NCBI RefSeq assembly: GCF_037023725.1
Contig: NZ_CP146077.1
Coordinates: forward strand, 2,021,001 to 2,085,000
From: Pseudomonas bubulae
Lineage (GTDB): Bacteria; Pseudomonadota; Gammaproteobacteria; Pseudomonadales; Pseudomonadaceae
DNA: 64,000 bases
Direction of reading: 5' to 3'
Shown piece by piece: positions 1 to 8,947 of this stretch. Below the pieces are notes generated by a model. The model saw only the letters and a list, made by a program, of their open reading frames with translations, had not been told where the DNA came from and made no database searches. Every line of letters begins with the position of its first letter. The stretch's first letter is position 1. A program made the position numbers and the translations under genes.

Positions 1-110
1 GTGGCGCCAAACCTGAATTGATTGATCTGGCTGATACCGTGACTGAGATGGCGGTGGTCAAACACGCTTTCCAGGCCGGGATCAAAGCCCAGAAAGGCAT
101 CGAATTGTGA
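1..110 (+). CDS. cobO: Cob(I)yrinic acid a,c-diamide adenosyltransferase, C-terminal end
   Basis: Only the last 35 codons are in the window. They are read from base 3, end with TGA at 108-110, and finish in KAQKGIEL, the usual C-terminus of CobO/BtuR corrinoid adenosyltransferases. The enzyme transfers the adenosyl group of ATP to the cobalt of cobyrinic acid diamide in the cytoplasm. It is followed after 10 bases by cobB and is therefore the first visible gene of the cobalamin cluster. The identification rests on a short tail plus strong context; the ATP-binding N-terminus lies outside the window. Confidence 0.8.
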   Translation, partial: GAKPELIDLADTVTEMAVVKHAFQAGIKAQKGIEL

Positions 111-120
111 GTGTTGAAGT

Positions 121-1434
121 ATGAGAGCGTCACGTCATTGCCCGGCGGTGCTGATCGCCGCGCCGGCTTCCGGTCAGGGCAAGACCACGGTTACAGCGGC
201 TTTGGCCCGGTTGCATCGCAATCAGGGGCGCAAGGTGCGGGTATTCAAGTGCGGCCCGGATTTTCTCGACCCCATGATCCTGGAGCGCGCCAGCGGTGCG
301 CCGGTGTATCAGGTGGATTTGTGGATGGTGGGCGCCGAGGAAAGCCGTCGCCTGCTGTGGGAAGCCGCCGGTGAGGCGGACCTGATTTTGATTGAAGGTG
401 TGATGGGGCTGTTTGACGGCACGCCTTCCAGCGCCGATCTGGCACGGCATTTTGGCGTGCCGGTGTTGGGGGTGATTGATGGCACTGCCATGGCCCAAAC
501 CTTTGGTGCGCTGGCCCTTGGTTTGGCGCGATATCAGCCGGATCTGCCGTTTGCCGGGGTGCTGGCCAATCGAGTTGGCACCGTACGCCATGCACAGTTG
601 CTCGAAGGCAGCCTGACCGAAGGCTTGCGCTGGTACGGCGCGCTGTCCCGCGAAACCGGCATCGAACTGCCAAGCCGTCATCTGGGACTGGTGCAGGCCA
701 GCGAGCTGAATGATCTGGATGCGCGCCTGGATGCGGCGGCCAATGCCCTGGCCAGCACCTGTGAGGTAGCGCTGCCACCGCCGGTTGAATTCGCTGCGCC
801 TGAGCCGGTGGCCGTCGAGCCGCTGCTGGCAGGTGTGCGAATTGCCGTGGCCCGCGACGAAGCCTTTGCCTTCACTTATGGCGCCAGCCTCGCGTTAATA
901 CGTGATATGGGCGCCGAACTGCTGTTTTTCTCACCGATCCGTGACAGTCAGCTGCCTGAAGCAGACAGCCTGTATTTGCCCGGTGGTTACCCTGAACTGC
1001 ATCACCTTGAGCTGTCGCGCAACGTGCCGATGCTCATGGCGATTCGCGCACACCACAGGGCCGGTAAACCGCTGCTGGCCGAGTGCGGTGGCATGCTTTA
1101 CCTGCTCGATGCCCTGACCGATGTCGAGGGCCAGCGCGCCGAACTGGTTGGCTTGCTGGCAGGGGAGGCGACGATGCAAAAGCGCCTGGCTGCCCTGGCG
1201 CTGCAAGCTGTGGACATGCCTGAAGGGCTGTTGCGCGGCCACACCTACCACCACTCGCTGACCAGTACCGAACTTGAGCCTGTTGCTCGCGGCCTGAGCC
1301 CCAATGGCGGGCGCGGCGCCGAAGCGGTGTATCGCGAAGGGCGAATGACCGCTTCTTATGTACACTTTTACTTCCCGTCCAATCCTCAGGCCATTGCCGC
1401 GTTGTTTGCGCCATGTGCCGTGAAGGTGCCATGA
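121..1434 (+). CDS. cobB: Cobyrinate (hydrogenobyrinate) a,c-diamide synthase
   Basis: The protein has 437 residues, the usual family length. An N-terminal dethiobiotin-synthetase-like ATPase domain begins with the P-loop APASGQGKTT near residue 14. A C-terminal class I glutamine amidotransferase domain carries the nucleophile Cys322 in LLAECGGMLY and a late His in SYVHFYF. The family uses glutamine and ATP to amidate the a and c side chains of the corrin ring in the cytoplasm. The start ATG follows cobO by 10 bases. The stop TGA overlaps the ATG of bluB, so translation is probably coupled. The CbiA/CobB architecture is unmistakable; CobQ, the other amidase of the pathway, is encoded separately downstream. 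Confidence 0.95.
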   Translation: MRASRHCPAVLIAAPASGQGKTTVTAALARLHRNQGRKVRVFKCGPDFLDPMILERASGAPVYQVDLWMVGAEESRRLLWEAAGEADLILIEGVMGLFDGTPSSADLARHFGVPVLGVIDGTAMAQTFGALALGLARYQPDLPFAGVLANRVGTVRHAQLLEGSLTEGLRWYGALSRETGIELPSRHLGLVQASELNDLDARLDAAANALASTCEVALPPPVEFAAPEPVAVEPLLAGVRIAVARDEAFAFTYGASLALIRDMGAELLFFSPIRDSQLPEADSLYLPGGYPELHHLELSRNVPMLMAIRAHHRAGKPLLAECGGMLYLLDALTDVEGQRAELVGLLAGEATMQKRLAALALQAVDMPEGLLRGHTYHHSLTSTELEPVARGLSPNGGRGAEAVYREGRMTASYVHFYFPSNPQAIAALFAPCAVKVP

Positions 1435-2081
1435 GCGATAACGCATTCAGCCCGCAAGAACGCGCCGCCGTGTACCGCGCCATCGCCGAGCGTCGTGATA
1501 TGCGCCACTTCAGTGGTGGCACTGTGGCACCCGAGTTGTTGTCGCGTTTGCTGGAAGCGGCGCATCAAGCCCCGAGCGTGGGCTTGATGCAGCCGTGGCG
1601 GTTTATCCGCATCACTGACCGCGAGCTGCGCGGCAAGATCCAGGGTCTGGTGGAAGAAGAGCGGGTACGCACCGCGGATGCCCTGGGCCAGCGCTCCGAT
1701 GAATTCATGACGCTCAAGGTCGAAGGTATCAACGATTGCGCTGAGGTGCTGGTGGCTGCGTTGATGGATGACCGCGAAAAGCACATTTTTGGTCGACGTA
1801 CGCTGCCGGAAATGGACATGGCGTCCTTGTCCTGTGCCATTCAAAATCTGTGGCTGGCGGCCCGGGTCGAAGGGCTGGGCATGGGCTGGGTGTCATTGTT
1901 CGAACCGCAGGCACTGGCTGATCTGCTGGGGTTGCCTGCCGGCGCCAAGCCGCTCGCTGTACTGTGCCTGGGCCCGGTCGAGGCGTTTTATCCGGCGCCG
2001 ATGCTGGTCCTGGAAGGGTGGGCGCAAGCGCGTCCGCTCAGTGAACTGGTGTACGAGAATTATTGGGGAGTGAGTCCATGA
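1431..2081 (+). CDS. bluB: 5,6-dimethylbenzimidazole synthase BluB
   Basis: This 216-residue nitroreductase-fold flavoprotein has RRDMRHF near the N-terminus, the FMN/substrate-lining segment [12 protein letters not shown] and the C-terminal [10 protein letters not shown] block typical of BluB. BluB cleaves reduced FMN with oxygen to make the lower ligand DMB, so its presence marks the oxygen-dependent route. A start at 1413 is possible, but the ATG at 1431 overlaps the cobB stop as ATGA and gives the conserved N-terminus, so it was preferred. It lies inside the cobalamin cluster, ahead of cobD, and supplies the base later activated by CobT. Confidence 0.92.
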   Translation: MSDNAFSPQERAAVYRAIAERRDMRHFSGGTVAPELLSRLLEAAHQAPSVGLMQPWRFIRITDRELRGKIQGLVEEERVRTADALGQRSDEFMTLKVEGINDCAEVLVAALMDDREKHIFGRRTLPEMDMASLSCAIQNLWLAARVEGLGMGWVSLFEPQALADLLGLPAGAKPLAVLCLGPVEAFYPAPMLVLEGWAQARPLSELVYENYWGVSP

Positions 2082-2986
2082 GTGTGGCGTTGCTGTGCGT
2101 TGCCGGGGTGGCGCTGGATGCGTTGCTCGGCGAGCCCAAACGCTGGCATCCGCTGGTTGCCTTTGGCCGTATGGCCGAGCGTATTGAGCAGCGTTTCAAT
2201 TCCGGCGGCCGTGGCTGGCGCAGTCATGGTGTCACGGCCTGGGTACTGGCAGTGCTGCCGCTGACGATCCTGGCCACGGCCCTGTCCTGGCTGCCTTATA
2301 TTGGCTGGCTGGTGGACATTGTGGCGCTGTATTGCGCACTGGGCATGCGCAGCCTCGGTGAGCACGTACAACCAGTAGCCGAGGCATTGCGCGCCAATAA
2401 CCTGGATGAGGCGCGCACGCGGGTGGGTTATCTGGTCAGCCGTCAGACCAGTGAGCTGGATTCTACCGAAGTGGCCCGCGCCGCCACCGAGTCGGTGCTG
2501 GAAAACGGCAGCGATGCGGTATTTGCCGCGATTTTCTGGTTTGTGGTCGCGGGTGCGCCAGGGGTGGTGCTCTATCGTTTGAGTAATACCCTGGATGCCA
2601 TGTGGGGCTATCGCAACGAACGCTTTGAGCGTTTTGGCTGGGCTGCGGCGCGGATCGACGATGTTCTTAACTATATTCCTGCAAGGTTGGTTGCGCTGAC
2701 CTATGCCGCTTTGGGTAAAACCCGACTGGCCCTGAAGAGCTGGCGCAAGCAGGCACCGCTGTGGGACAGCCCCAATGCCGGCCCGGTCATGGCTGCTGGT
2801 GCCGGAGCGCTGGGTGTTGAGTTGGGTGGCCCGGCGATTTATCACGGCGAACTGCATGAGCGCCCGCAATTGGGCGAAGGTGCACCGGCGGACGCCGAGT
2901 CGATCGGCCGTGGCTGGCAACTGGTGCAGCGTGGCGTATGGCTGTGGCTGCTGATCCTGTGTGTCTGGAGTGAATTCTATGCTTGA
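2078..2986 (+). CDS. cobD: Adenosylcobinamide-phosphate synthase (CobD/CbiB)
   Basis: An integral membrane protein of about 302 residues. It opens with a hydrophobic segment followed by [18 protein letters not shown], the signature of the CobD/CbiB family. The protein attaches (R)-1-amino-2-propanol O-phosphate to adenosylcobyric acid at the inner membrane. The ATG at 2078 overlaps the bluB stop (ATGA) and was preferred over an in-frame ATG 15 bases upstream. The gene overlaps the downstream cobC by 8 bases. Its product works directly with CobC, which makes the aminopropanol phosphate, and with CobQ. Confidence 0.93.
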   Translation: MSVALLCVAGVALDALLGEPKRWHPLVAFGRMAERIEQRFNSGGRGWRSHGVTAWVLAVLPLTILATALSWLPYIGWLVDIVALYCALGMRSLGEHVQPVAEALRANNLDEARTRVGYLVSRQTSELDSTEVARAATESVLENGSDAVFAAIFWFVVAGAPGVVLYRLSNTLDAMWGYRNERFERFGWAAARIDDVLNYIPARLVALTYAALGKTRLALKSWRKQAPLWDSPNAGPVMAAGAGALGVELGGPAIYHGELHERPQLGEGAPADAESIGRGWQLVQRGVWLWLLILCVWSEFYA

Positions 2987-3971
2987 GCACGGTGGGCGTT
3001 TGCGCAAGGCGGCGTTGCACTACGGCATTGCCGAGGCGGACTGGCTGGACCTGTCCACCGGCCTGGCGCCCTGGCCCTTTGCTATCCCCCAGGTGCCCGA
3101 ACGTGCCTGGGCGCGCTTGCCTGAGGCCGATGACGGCCTTGAGCAAGCGGCCTGCGCCTATTACGGCGCGCCGCATGTGCTGGCGGTACCGGGTTCACAG
3201 TGTGCCATTCAGTTGCTGCCGCGTTTGCGCCGTAGCGGCAAGGTTGGCGTGCTGTCGCCGTGTTACGCCGAGCATGCCCATGCGTGGCGGCGCAGCGGGC
3301 ATATCGTGCGGGAAATCATGGAGCAGGAAATCGACTTCTACATCGACACACTGGATGTGCTGGTGGTGGTCAACCCCAACAATCCCACGGGCTTGAGTCT
3401 GACCCCGGAACGCCTGCTGGAGTGGCATGCGCGGCTGATGCAGCGCGGCGGCTGGCTGGTGGTGGACGAAGCCTTTATGGACAACACGCCGCAACTGAGC
3501 CTGGCCGCGCATACCCAGCGTACCGGGTTGATCGTATTGCGCTCTTTCGGCAAGTTTTTTGGCCTGGCGGGCGTTCGGCTGGGTTTTGTGCTGGCTGAAC
3601 TCAAGTTACTCAAGTTGCTGGCCGAGCAAGTCGGTCCCTGGGCGGTCAGCGGCCCGACGCGGATTGTCGGCCAGGCCTGCCTGCTCGACTCCGAGGCCCA
3701 AGCTCGTCAGCGCGAACGCAGCGAACTGGCCAGCGGGCGTCTGGAACGTCTGTTGGGCTTGCATGATCTGCCGCCGCAAGGGGGCTGTGCGCTGTTCCAG
3801 TGGTTGATCACCTCCCATGCCGATAGCCTTTACGAGTTTATGGCGCACCGCGGCATTTTGCTGCGCCTGTTTACCCACAACAGCAGCGTGCGTTTTGGCC
3901 TGCCAGCCGAAGAAGCTGACTGGCTGCGCCTGGAGCAGGCTCTGGCGGCGTACACCAAGGAATCCTTATGA
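2979..3971 (+). CDS. cobC: L-threonine-O-3-phosphate decarboxylase
   Basis: A PLP-dependent class I/II aminotransferase-fold enzyme of 330 residues. The N-terminal [11 protein letters not shown] and NPNNPTGL motifs and the Schiff-base lysine Lys192 in [11 protein letters not shown] are visible, with the Arg of AGVRLGF just after. The family (CobC in aerobes, CobD of Salmonella) makes aminopropanol phosphate for the nucleotide loop. The ATG at 2979 lies inside the end of cobD; an in-frame alternative is at 2961. The last codon overlaps the ATG of cobQ. The name must not be confused with the phosphatase at 7084, called cobC in enteric nomenclature. Confidence 0.92.
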   Translation: MLEHGGRLRKAALHYGIAEADWLDLSTGLAPWPFAIPQVPERAWARLPEADDGLEQAACAYYGAPHVLAVPGSQCAIQLLPRLRRSGKVGVLSPCYAEHAHAWRRSGHIVREIMEQEIDFYIDTLDVLVVVNPNNPTGLSLTPERLLEWHARLMQRGGWLVVDEAFMDNTPQLSLAAHTQRTGLIVLRSFGKFFGLAGVRLGFVLAELKLLKLLAEQVGPWAVSGPTRIVGQACLLDSEAQARQRERSELASGRLERLLGLHDLPPQGGCALFQWLITSHADSLYEFMAHRGILLRLFTHNSSVRFGLPAEEADWLRLEQALAAYTKESL

Positions 3972-5419
3972 GTACGTTGATGGTGCAGGGCACCACGTCC
4001 GATGCCGGTAAAAGCACCCTGGTGACGGCCCTGTGCCGCTGGCTGACCCGTCAGGGCGTGGCGGTGGTGCCGTTCAAACCACAAAATATGGCGCTCAACA
4101 GTGCCGTGACTGCAGAAGGCGGTGAAATCGGTCGCGCCCAGGCAGTACAGGCACAGGCAGCCGGGCTGGCACCGCACACGGATATGAACCCGGTGCTGCT
4201 CAAGCCCAATAGCGACACCGGAGCCCAGGTAATCATTCATGGTCGTGCTGTCACCAGCATGAATGCCGTGGCGTATCACGATTACAAGGCCATCGCCATG
4301 CAGGCCGTTCTGGCCTCGCACCAGCGTTTGAGTGCGGCGTACCCGGTGGTGATGGTAGAAGGCGCCGGTTCGCCGGCCGAGATCAATCTACGGGCCGGTG
4401 ATATCGCCAACATGGGCTTTGCCGAGGCGGTGGACTGCCCGGTGGTGCTTATCGCCGATATCAATCGTGGTGGCGTGTTTGCTCATCTGGTCGGTACTCT
4501 GGAATTACTCTCGGACACCGAGCAGGCGCGGGTCAAGGGCTTTATCATCAACCGCTTTCGCGGCGATATTGCGCTGCTCCAGCCCGGCCTCGACTGGCTG
4601 GAGCAGCGCACCGGCAAACCGGTGATCGGTGTGCTGCCCTATGTTATGGACTTGCACCTCGAGGCCGAAGACGGCATCGACCAGCGCCAGACCGACAAGG
4701 CCGACCAGGTGCTCAAGGTGGTGGTGCCGGTGCTGCCGCGCATCAGCAACCACACCGACTTCGACCCGCTGCGCCTGCACCCGCAAGTGGACTTGCAGTT
4801 TGTCGGGCCGGGGCAGCCTATCCCGCCTGCCGACCTGATCATCCTGCCCGGTTCCAAAAGCGTGCGCAGTGATCTGGCCTATTTACGCGCCAATGGCTGG
4901 GACACGGTCATCAGCCGTCACTTGCGCTATGGCGGCAAGCTGCTGGGCATTTGCGGCGGTTTGCAGATGCTTGGTGAGCAGGTGCACGACCCGCTGGGCC
5001 TTGAAGGCACTGCGGGCAGCAGTGCCGGGCTGGGCTTGCTGGCATTCAGTACCGAACTGGCTGCCGAAAAACAGTTACGCAATGTGCGCGGGCACCTGGC
5101 CCTGGAAAACGCCGAGGTCATGGGTTACGAAATCCACGCGGGCGTGACGACGGGAGCTGCTCTGGAGCAACCGGCAGTGCATCTGGATGACGGACGCCGT
5201 GAGGGTGCACAAAGCGCGGACGGGCAGATTCTCGGTACTTACCTGCATGGCCTGTTCGAATCCCCTGCCGCTTGCAGCGCGTTGTTGCGCTGGGCCGGTT
5301 TGCAGGATGTGCAGGCCGTGGACTACCACGCCCTGCGCGAGCGGGATATCGAGCGGCTGGCGGATCTGGTGGAAAACCACCTGGATACGGCGTACTTGCG
5401 CGAACTGTGCGGAATTTGA
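3968..5419 (+). CDS. cobQ: Adenosylcobyric acid synthase
   Basis: A protein of 483 residues. It starts with the P-loop-like [14 protein letters not shown] and continues with KPQNMALNS, both diagnostic of CobQ/CbiP. The C-terminal amidotransferase half contains Cys329 in [10 protein letters not shown] and a terminal His in GTYLHGLFE. The enzyme amidates the b, d, e and g carboxyls of adenosylcobyrinic acid diamide with four glutamines and ATP. The ATG overlaps the cobC stop by four bases. A REP palindrome follows the stop, the only interruption of the otherwise packed cluster, so downstream transcript levels may differ. Confidence 0.95.
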   Translation: MSTLMVQGTTSDAGKSTLVTALCRWLTRQGVAVVPFKPQNMALNSAVTAEGGEIGRAQAVQAQAAGLAPHTDMNPVLLKPNSDTGAQVIIHGRAVTSMNAVAYHDYKAIAMQAVLASHQRLSAAYPVVMVEGAGSPAEINLRAGDIANMGFAEAVDCPVVLIADINRGGVFAHLVGTLELLSDTEQARVKGFIINRFRGDIALLQPGLDWLEQRTGKPVIGVLPYVMDLHLEAEDGIDQRQTDKADQVLKVVVPVLPRISNHTDFDPLRLHPQVDLQFVGPGQPIPPADLIILPGSKSVRSDLAYLRANGWDTVISRHLRYGGKLLGICGGLQMLGEQVHDPLGLEGTAGSSAGLGLLAFSTELAAEKQLRNVRGHLALENAEVMGYEIHAGVTTGAALEQPAVHLDDGRREGAQSADGQILGTYLHGLFESPAACSALLRWAGLQDVQAVDYHALRERDIERLADLVENHLDTAYLRELCGI

Positions 5420-5424
5420 ATCGT

Positions 5425-5481
5425 GTGGGAGCGAGCCTGCTCGCGAACAATGCCACTTCGCGAGCAGGCTCTCTGCCACAG
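5425..5481. repeat. REP palindrome between cobQ and cobP
   Basis: The left arm GTGGGAGCGAGCCTGCTCGCGA faces the right arm TCGCGAGCAGGCTCtctGCCACA across a loop of about 14 bases; the outer right arm carries mismatches. It sits in the 94-base gap between two co-directional pathway genes, so if transcribed it would form a stable hairpin inside the cob mRNA. Confidence 0.85.
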
Positions 5482-5513
5482 TGGACTTGCCGCATTTCCA
5501 GAGGTTAATTGAC

Positions 5514-6035
5514 ATGCTGCAACTGATTTTGGGTGGCGCCCGTTCGGGCAAGAGCCGTCTGGCTGAAAAGCTCGCGGCCGAGTCTGGCTGTGCTGTTACC
5601 TATATCGCCACCAGCCAGCCGCTGGACGGCGAGATGAATGAGCGCGTGCGTCATCATCGCGAACGCCGCCCTGAACATTGGGCGCTGATTGAAGAACCGA
5701 TCGAATTGGCCCGCGTACTGCGCGACAACGCGCGCGCCGATGCTTGCCTGCTGGTTGATTGCCTGACGCTATGGCTAACCAACCTGCTGATGCTTGAAGA
5801 CCTTCAGCGCCTGAACGCCGAGCGTGATGCGCTGCTGGAATGCCTGGCTGAGCTGCCGGGCGAAATCCTGTTTGTCAGCAACGAAACCGGAATGGGTGTC
5901 GTACCGCTGGGCGAATTGACTCGCCGCTATGTCGATGAAGCCGGTTGGTTGCATCAAGCCCTGGCCGAGCGCTGTCAGCGAGTCGTGTTGACAGTGGCTG
6001 GCCTGCCCCTGACGTTGAAAGGAACTGCACTATGA
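5514..6035 (+). CDS. cobP: Bifunctional adenosylcobinamide kinase / adenosylcobinamide-phosphate guanylyltransferase
   Basis: A protein of 173 residues, normal for CobU/CobP. It begins [14 protein letters not shown] with the P-loop at residues 7-14, followed by the YIATSQP block and by [11 protein letters not shown]. The enzyme phosphorylates adenosylcobinamide and then transfers GMP from GTP, the first two steps of nucleotide-loop assembly. The ATG at 5514 follows a cobQ-cobP gap holding a REP element. The same frame is open far upstream, back into cobQ, but the family N-terminus and the P-loop fix the start here. The stop overlaps the cobT ATG. Confidence 0.93.
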   Translation: MLQLILGGARSGKSRLAEKLAAESGCAVTYIATSQPLDGEMNERVRHHRERRPEHWALIEEPIELARVLRDNARADACLLVDCLTLWLTNLLMLEDLQRLNAERDALLECLAELPGEILFVSNETGMGVVPLGELTRRYVDEAGWLHQALAERCQRVVLTVAGLPLTLKGTAL

Positions 6036-7087
6036 GCACCCCCTGGTGGCTGAAGCCCTGCAAACCCGTTGATCGTGACATGCAAGCTGCTGCGGGCGAG
6101 CATCAGCAACAACTGACCAAACCCGCGGGCTCGCTAGGTCAACTTGAGGCGCTGGCAGTGCAACTGGCCGGGTTGCAAGGGCGGCTCAAGCCCCGTGTCG
6201 ATCAACTTTGGATCGGCATTTTCGCCGGCGATCACGGCGTGGTTGCCGAGGGTGTCTCGGCTTATCCGCAGGCGGTGACCGGGCAAATGCTGCATAACTT
6301 TGTCAGCGGCGGCGCGGCGATCAGCGTGTTGGCCCGTCAGTTGGGTGCGCAACTGGATGTCGTGGACCTGGGCACGGTCACGCCGATGCTGGAGCTGGCC
6401 GGGGTGCGGCACCTGCAGTTGGGTGCGGGTACGGCCAATTTCGTCCAGGCCCCGGCGATGTCTGACAGCCAGGGTTTGAGAGCCCTGCAGGCCGGGCGCG
6501 ACAGCGTGCTGCGGGCGCAGGCGGCAGGCAGTGAAGTGTTTATTGGCGGTGAAATGGGCATCGGCAACACGGCGTCCGCGAGTGCGGTGGCCAGTGCGTT
6601 GCTCGCTTGTCCGGCTTCGCTGTTGACCGGGCCGGGCACTGGCCTGGATGCGGCGGGAGTGAGCCACAAGGCACGGGTGATTGAGCGGGCGCTGGCGTTT
6701 CACGAGGGGCATCTCGATGATCCGCTGCAGACCCTGTTTCGTCTGGGTGGCTTTGAAATTGCAGCCCTGGTCGGTGCTTATGTGGCCTGCGCTCAGGAGG
6801 GGATTGTAGCGGTGGTCGATGGCTTTATCTGCACCGTTGCGGCCATGGTCGCCGTGCGCCTGAATCCACAGTGTCGTGAGTGGCTGGTGTTCAGCCACCG
6901 CGGGGCAGAGCAGGGCCATCGTCATGTGCTCGAGAGCCTGCAGGCCGAGCCATTGCTTGATCTGGGATTGCGCCTGGGCGAGGGCAGCGGTGCTGCGCTG
7001 GCGGTGCCGTTGATGCGTCTGGCCTGCGACCTGCACGGGCAGATGGCGACGTTTGCCCAAGCCGCAGTGGCAGATCGCCCGGCATGA
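6032..7087 (+). CDS. cobT: Nicotinate-nucleotide--dimethylbenzimidazole phosphoribosyltransferase
   Basis: A protein of 351 residues. It shows the [11 protein letters not shown]-terminal motif, [16 protein letters not shown], the [12 protein letters not shown] segment and the catalytic glutamate in LGEGSGAAL near the C-terminus. CobT joins DMB, made here by BluB, to nicotinate mononucleotide to give alpha-ribazole phosphate. The ATG at 6032 overlaps the cobP stop as ATGA; the same frame is open upstream inside cobP, but that extension is unlike the family. A four-base overlap links it to the phosphatase gene downstream. Confidence 0.95.
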   Translation: MSTPWWLKPCKPVDRDMQAAAGEHQQQLTKPAGSLGQLEALAVQLAGLQGRLKPRVDQLWIGIFAGDHGVVAEGVSAYPQAVTGQMLHNFVSGGAAISVLARQLGAQLDVVDLGTVTPMLELAGVRHLQLGAGTANFVQAPAMSDSQGLRALQAGRDSVLRAQAAGSEVFIGGEMGIGNTASASAVASALLACPASLLTGPGTGLDAAGVSHKARVIERALAFHEGHLDDPLQTLFRLGGFEIAALVGAYVACAQEGIVAVVDGFICTVAAMVAVRLNPQCREWLVFSHRGAEQGHRHVLESLQAEPLLDLGLRLGEGSGAALAVPLMRLACDLHGQMATFAQAAVADRPA

Positions 7088-7662
7088 CCGTACAGCTGGA
7101 TTTGCTGCGTCATGGCGAAACCGAGCTGGGAGGCGGTTTGCGCGGCAGCCTGGACGACGCCTTGACGGCTCTGGGCTGGACGCAAATGCGTGATGCGGTC
7201 CAGGGCAAAGGGCCGTGGGATCGTATCGTCAGCTCGCCGTTGCAGCGTTGTGCATTGTTTGCCCGGGAGTTGAGCGTGCAGCTCGATATTCCCGTGTCTT
7301 TCGACAAAGATCTGCAAGAGCTGCATTTTGGTGCGTGGGAAGGGCGCAGTGCTGCGGCGCTGATGGAAACCGACGAGCAGGCCCTGGGCTTGTTCTGGGC
7401 TGACCCCTATGCTTTTACTCCGCCCGAGGGTGAGCCAGTGCTGGCGTTTTCGGCGCGTGTGCTGTCTGCCGTCAGCCGTTTGCAGCAGCAGTTCGCCGGT
7501 GAGCGGCTGCTCGTGGTGTGCCATGGCGGGGTGATGAAACTGTTGCTGGCCCGGGCCCGTGGCTTGCCCCGTGAGCATCTGTTGCAAGTGCCTGTGGGCC
7601 ACGGCGCGCTCATTGGTTTGCGGGTCTGTGCGGATGATCAGTTGCTCGAGGTCGGCGAGTGA
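7084..7662 (+). CDS. cobC: Alpha-ribazole phosphatase (histidine phosphatase family)
   Basis: A protein of 192 residues of the phosphoglycerate-mutase-like superfamily. It has the phospho-acceptor motif LLRHGETE at residues 7-14, HFGAWEGRS and the second catalytic histidine in VVCHGGVMK. In cobalamin clusters this family removes the phosphate of alpha-ribazole phosphate or of adenosylcobalamin phosphate. Its position between cobT and cobS supports that role. A general phosphatase would show the same motifs, so the specificity is inferred from context. Called cobC in the enteric scheme, it differs from the decarboxylase gene at 2979. Confidence 0.85.
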   Translation: MTVQLDLLRHGETELGGGLRGSLDDALTALGWTQMRDAVQGKGPWDRIVSSPLQRCALFARELSVQLDIPVSFDKDLQELHFGAWEGRSAAALMETDEQALGLFWADPYAFTPPEGEPVLAFSARVLSAVSRLQQQFAGERLLVVCHGGVMKLLLARARGLPREHLLQVPVGHGALIGLRVCADDQLLEVGE

Positions 7663-8393
7663 TGTTGCCGTTCTGGATTGCCCTGCAGTTTTTAAGCAGC
7701 TTGCCGATTCGCTTGCCCGGGATGCCCCAGCCTCAAGAACTGGGGCGCTCTTTGTTGTTTTACCCACTGGTGGGATTGTTGTTCGGCCTGCTGCTGTACG
7801 GCGTTAGCGGGCTGTTGTCCGATGCGCCGTTGATGTTGCACGCCGCCTTGTTGCTGACCCTTTGGGTGTTGCTCAGTGGCGGTTTGCATCTGGACGGCCT
7901 GGCTGATAGTGCAGATGCCTGGTTAGGCGGTTTTGGTGATCGTGAGCGTACGCTGACCATCATGAAAGATCCGCGCAGCGGGCCGATTGCGGTGGTTGTG
8001 TTGATTCTGGTGCTGTTGCTCAAGTTTTGCGCGCTGCTGGCGTTGCTTGAGCAGGGCAACGGTACTGCCTTGCTGATTGTCCCTTTGATCGGGCGCAGTG
8101 CTTTGCTGGCAGTATTCCTGACTACGCCCTATGTGCGCGCGGGTGGCTTGGGGCAGGCGCTGGCTGATCATCTGCCACGCAAGGCAGGCTGGTGGGTGCT
8201 GGGGCTTAGTGCCCTGGTTTGTGTACTGTTGGTCGGTTATTCGGGGTGGTGGGCGCTTGGCCTGGCAGCGCTGGGGTTCGTTTGGTTGCGCAGGGTGATG
8301 ATCCGTCGTTTGGGCGGCACTACCGGTGATACCGCCGGGGCGCTGCTGGAACTGCTCGAAGTGCTGGTGCTGGTAGGATTGGCGCTGATCTGA
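7659..8393 (+). CDS. cobS: Adenosylcobinamide-GDP ribazoletransferase (cobalamin synthase)
   Basis: An integral membrane protein of 244 residues with about six hydrophobic segments. The CobS/CobV signature DGLADSADAWLGG is followed by MKDPRSGPIA. It joins adenosylcobinamide-GDP to alpha-ribazole in the inner membrane, the final assembly step. Either GTG at 7659 or ATG at 7662 could be the start; both overlap the phosphatase stop, and GAGG lies 7-10 bases upstream. This is the last gene of the cobalamin cluster. No intrinsic terminator was found, but a REP remnant follows 10 bases after the stop. Confidence 0.93.
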   Translation: MMLPFWIALQFLSSLPIRLPGMPQPQELGRSLLFYPLVGLLFGLLLYGVSGLLSDAPLMLHAALLLTLWVLLSGGLHLDGLADSADAWLGGFGDRERTLTIMKDPRSGPIAVVVLILVLLLKFCALLALLEQGNGTALLIVPLIGRSALLAVFLTTPYVRAGGLGQALADHLPRKAGWWVLGLSALVCVLLVGYSGWWALGLAALGFVWLRRVMIRRLGGTTGDTAGALLELLEVLVLVGLALI

Positions 8394-8403
8394 CGGTGCA
8401 CGT

Positions 8404-8416
8404 GCCCGCTCCCACA
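8404..8416. repeat. REP half-arm remnant
   Basis: The bases GCCCGCTCCCACA match the outer right arm of the intact REP elements of this window. No left arm is present, so it appears to be a truncated copy at the end of the cobalamin cluster. Confidence 0.6.
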
Positions 8417-8446
8417 AAAAACCGGGCGGGTGGCGTTACATAAATC

Positions 8447-8478
8447 TTGATTGTCTTTTATTGCGGGTATATACATAC
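8447..8478 (+). promoter_or_regulatory. marR promoter with overlapping operator
   Basis: A -35-like TTGATT at 8447-8452 and a -10-like TATACA at 8470-8475 are separated by exactly 17 bases. The -10 lies inside GGGTATATACATAC (8465-8478), which shares GGGTATATAC with the perfect palindrome upstream of the MFS gene. Predicted initiation falls at about the marR ATG (8482), and there is no ribosome-binding sequence before it. The mRNA may therefore be leaderless and autorepressed. Inferred from sequence only. Confidence 0.55.
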
Positions 8479-8481
8479 AAA

Positions 8482-8895
8482 ATGTTACCAACCCAGTGTT
8501 TATGTACCAATCTGCGACGTGCTGCACGTGGCGTGAGCAGGCATTACGACGGCGCTCTCGATGGCTTCGGGATCAACGTCGCCCAGTATTCCTTGCTGTG
8601 CAATCTCAAGCGGCTCGATCAACCGAGCATTTCCACCCTGGCAGAAGCCATGGGGCTGGATCGCAGTACCTTGGGGCGTAATGTGCGGGTGCTTGAGGGC
8701 GCCGGGTTGCTGAAGATGACTGAGGGCGCAGACCAGCGTAACCGGCTGGTGTGCCTGACTCGGGCAGGTGAGGACTGCCTTGCGGCTGCCTTGCCGGCCT
8801 GGGAGGCCGCCCAGCAGCGCTTGATGGACCGTTTGGGCGAAACCAGGCGTGCGCAGCTGTTGCAACTGTTGGATGAGCTGGCGGGTAAAGACTGA
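8482..8895 (+). CDS. MarR-family transcriptional regulator
   Basis: A protein of 137 residues with the MarR winged-helix plan. An N-terminal dimerisation helix (CTNLRRAARG) is followed by the recognition region STLAEAMGLDRSTLGRNV and the wing GADQRNRLVCLT, then C-terminal helices. The ATG at 8482 gives the family N-terminus. A TTG start 21 bases upstream is possible but would lie within the predicted -10 region. No Shine-Dalgarno sequence precedes the ATG. The gene lies 52 bases before an MFS transporter gene, and matching operator sequences lie before both. It most likely represses itself and the exporter, and responds to a small-molecule ligand that cannot be read from the sequence. Confidence 0.88.
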   Translation: MLPTQCLCTNLRRAARGVSRHYDGALDGFGINVAQYSLLCNLKRLDQPSISTLAEAMGLDRSTLGRNVRVLEGAGLLKMTEGADQRNRLVCLTRAGEDCLAAALPAWEAAQQRLMDRLGETRRAQLLQLLDELAGKD

Positions 8896-8918
8896 AACTC
8901 AGTCGTTGGACTTTAAAT

Positions 8919-8930
8919 GGGTATATACCC
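8919..8930. promoter_or_regulatory. Perfect palindromic operator before the MFS gene
   Basis: GGGTATATACCC is a perfect 12-base inverted repeat located 18 bases before the MFS start codon and just upstream of its ribosome-binding sequence (CCGGAG). The marR promoter carries a near-identical GGGTATATACATAC. Two copies flanking the regulator gene suggest that the site is bound by its product. Confidence 0.65.
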
Positions 8931-8947
8931 GCTTCCGGAGAATAATA

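Noticed and set aside
1..8393. Cobalamin riboswitch for the cob cluster
   Set aside because: The start of the cluster lies outside the window, and no B12-box sequence was found in the visible intergenic gaps.
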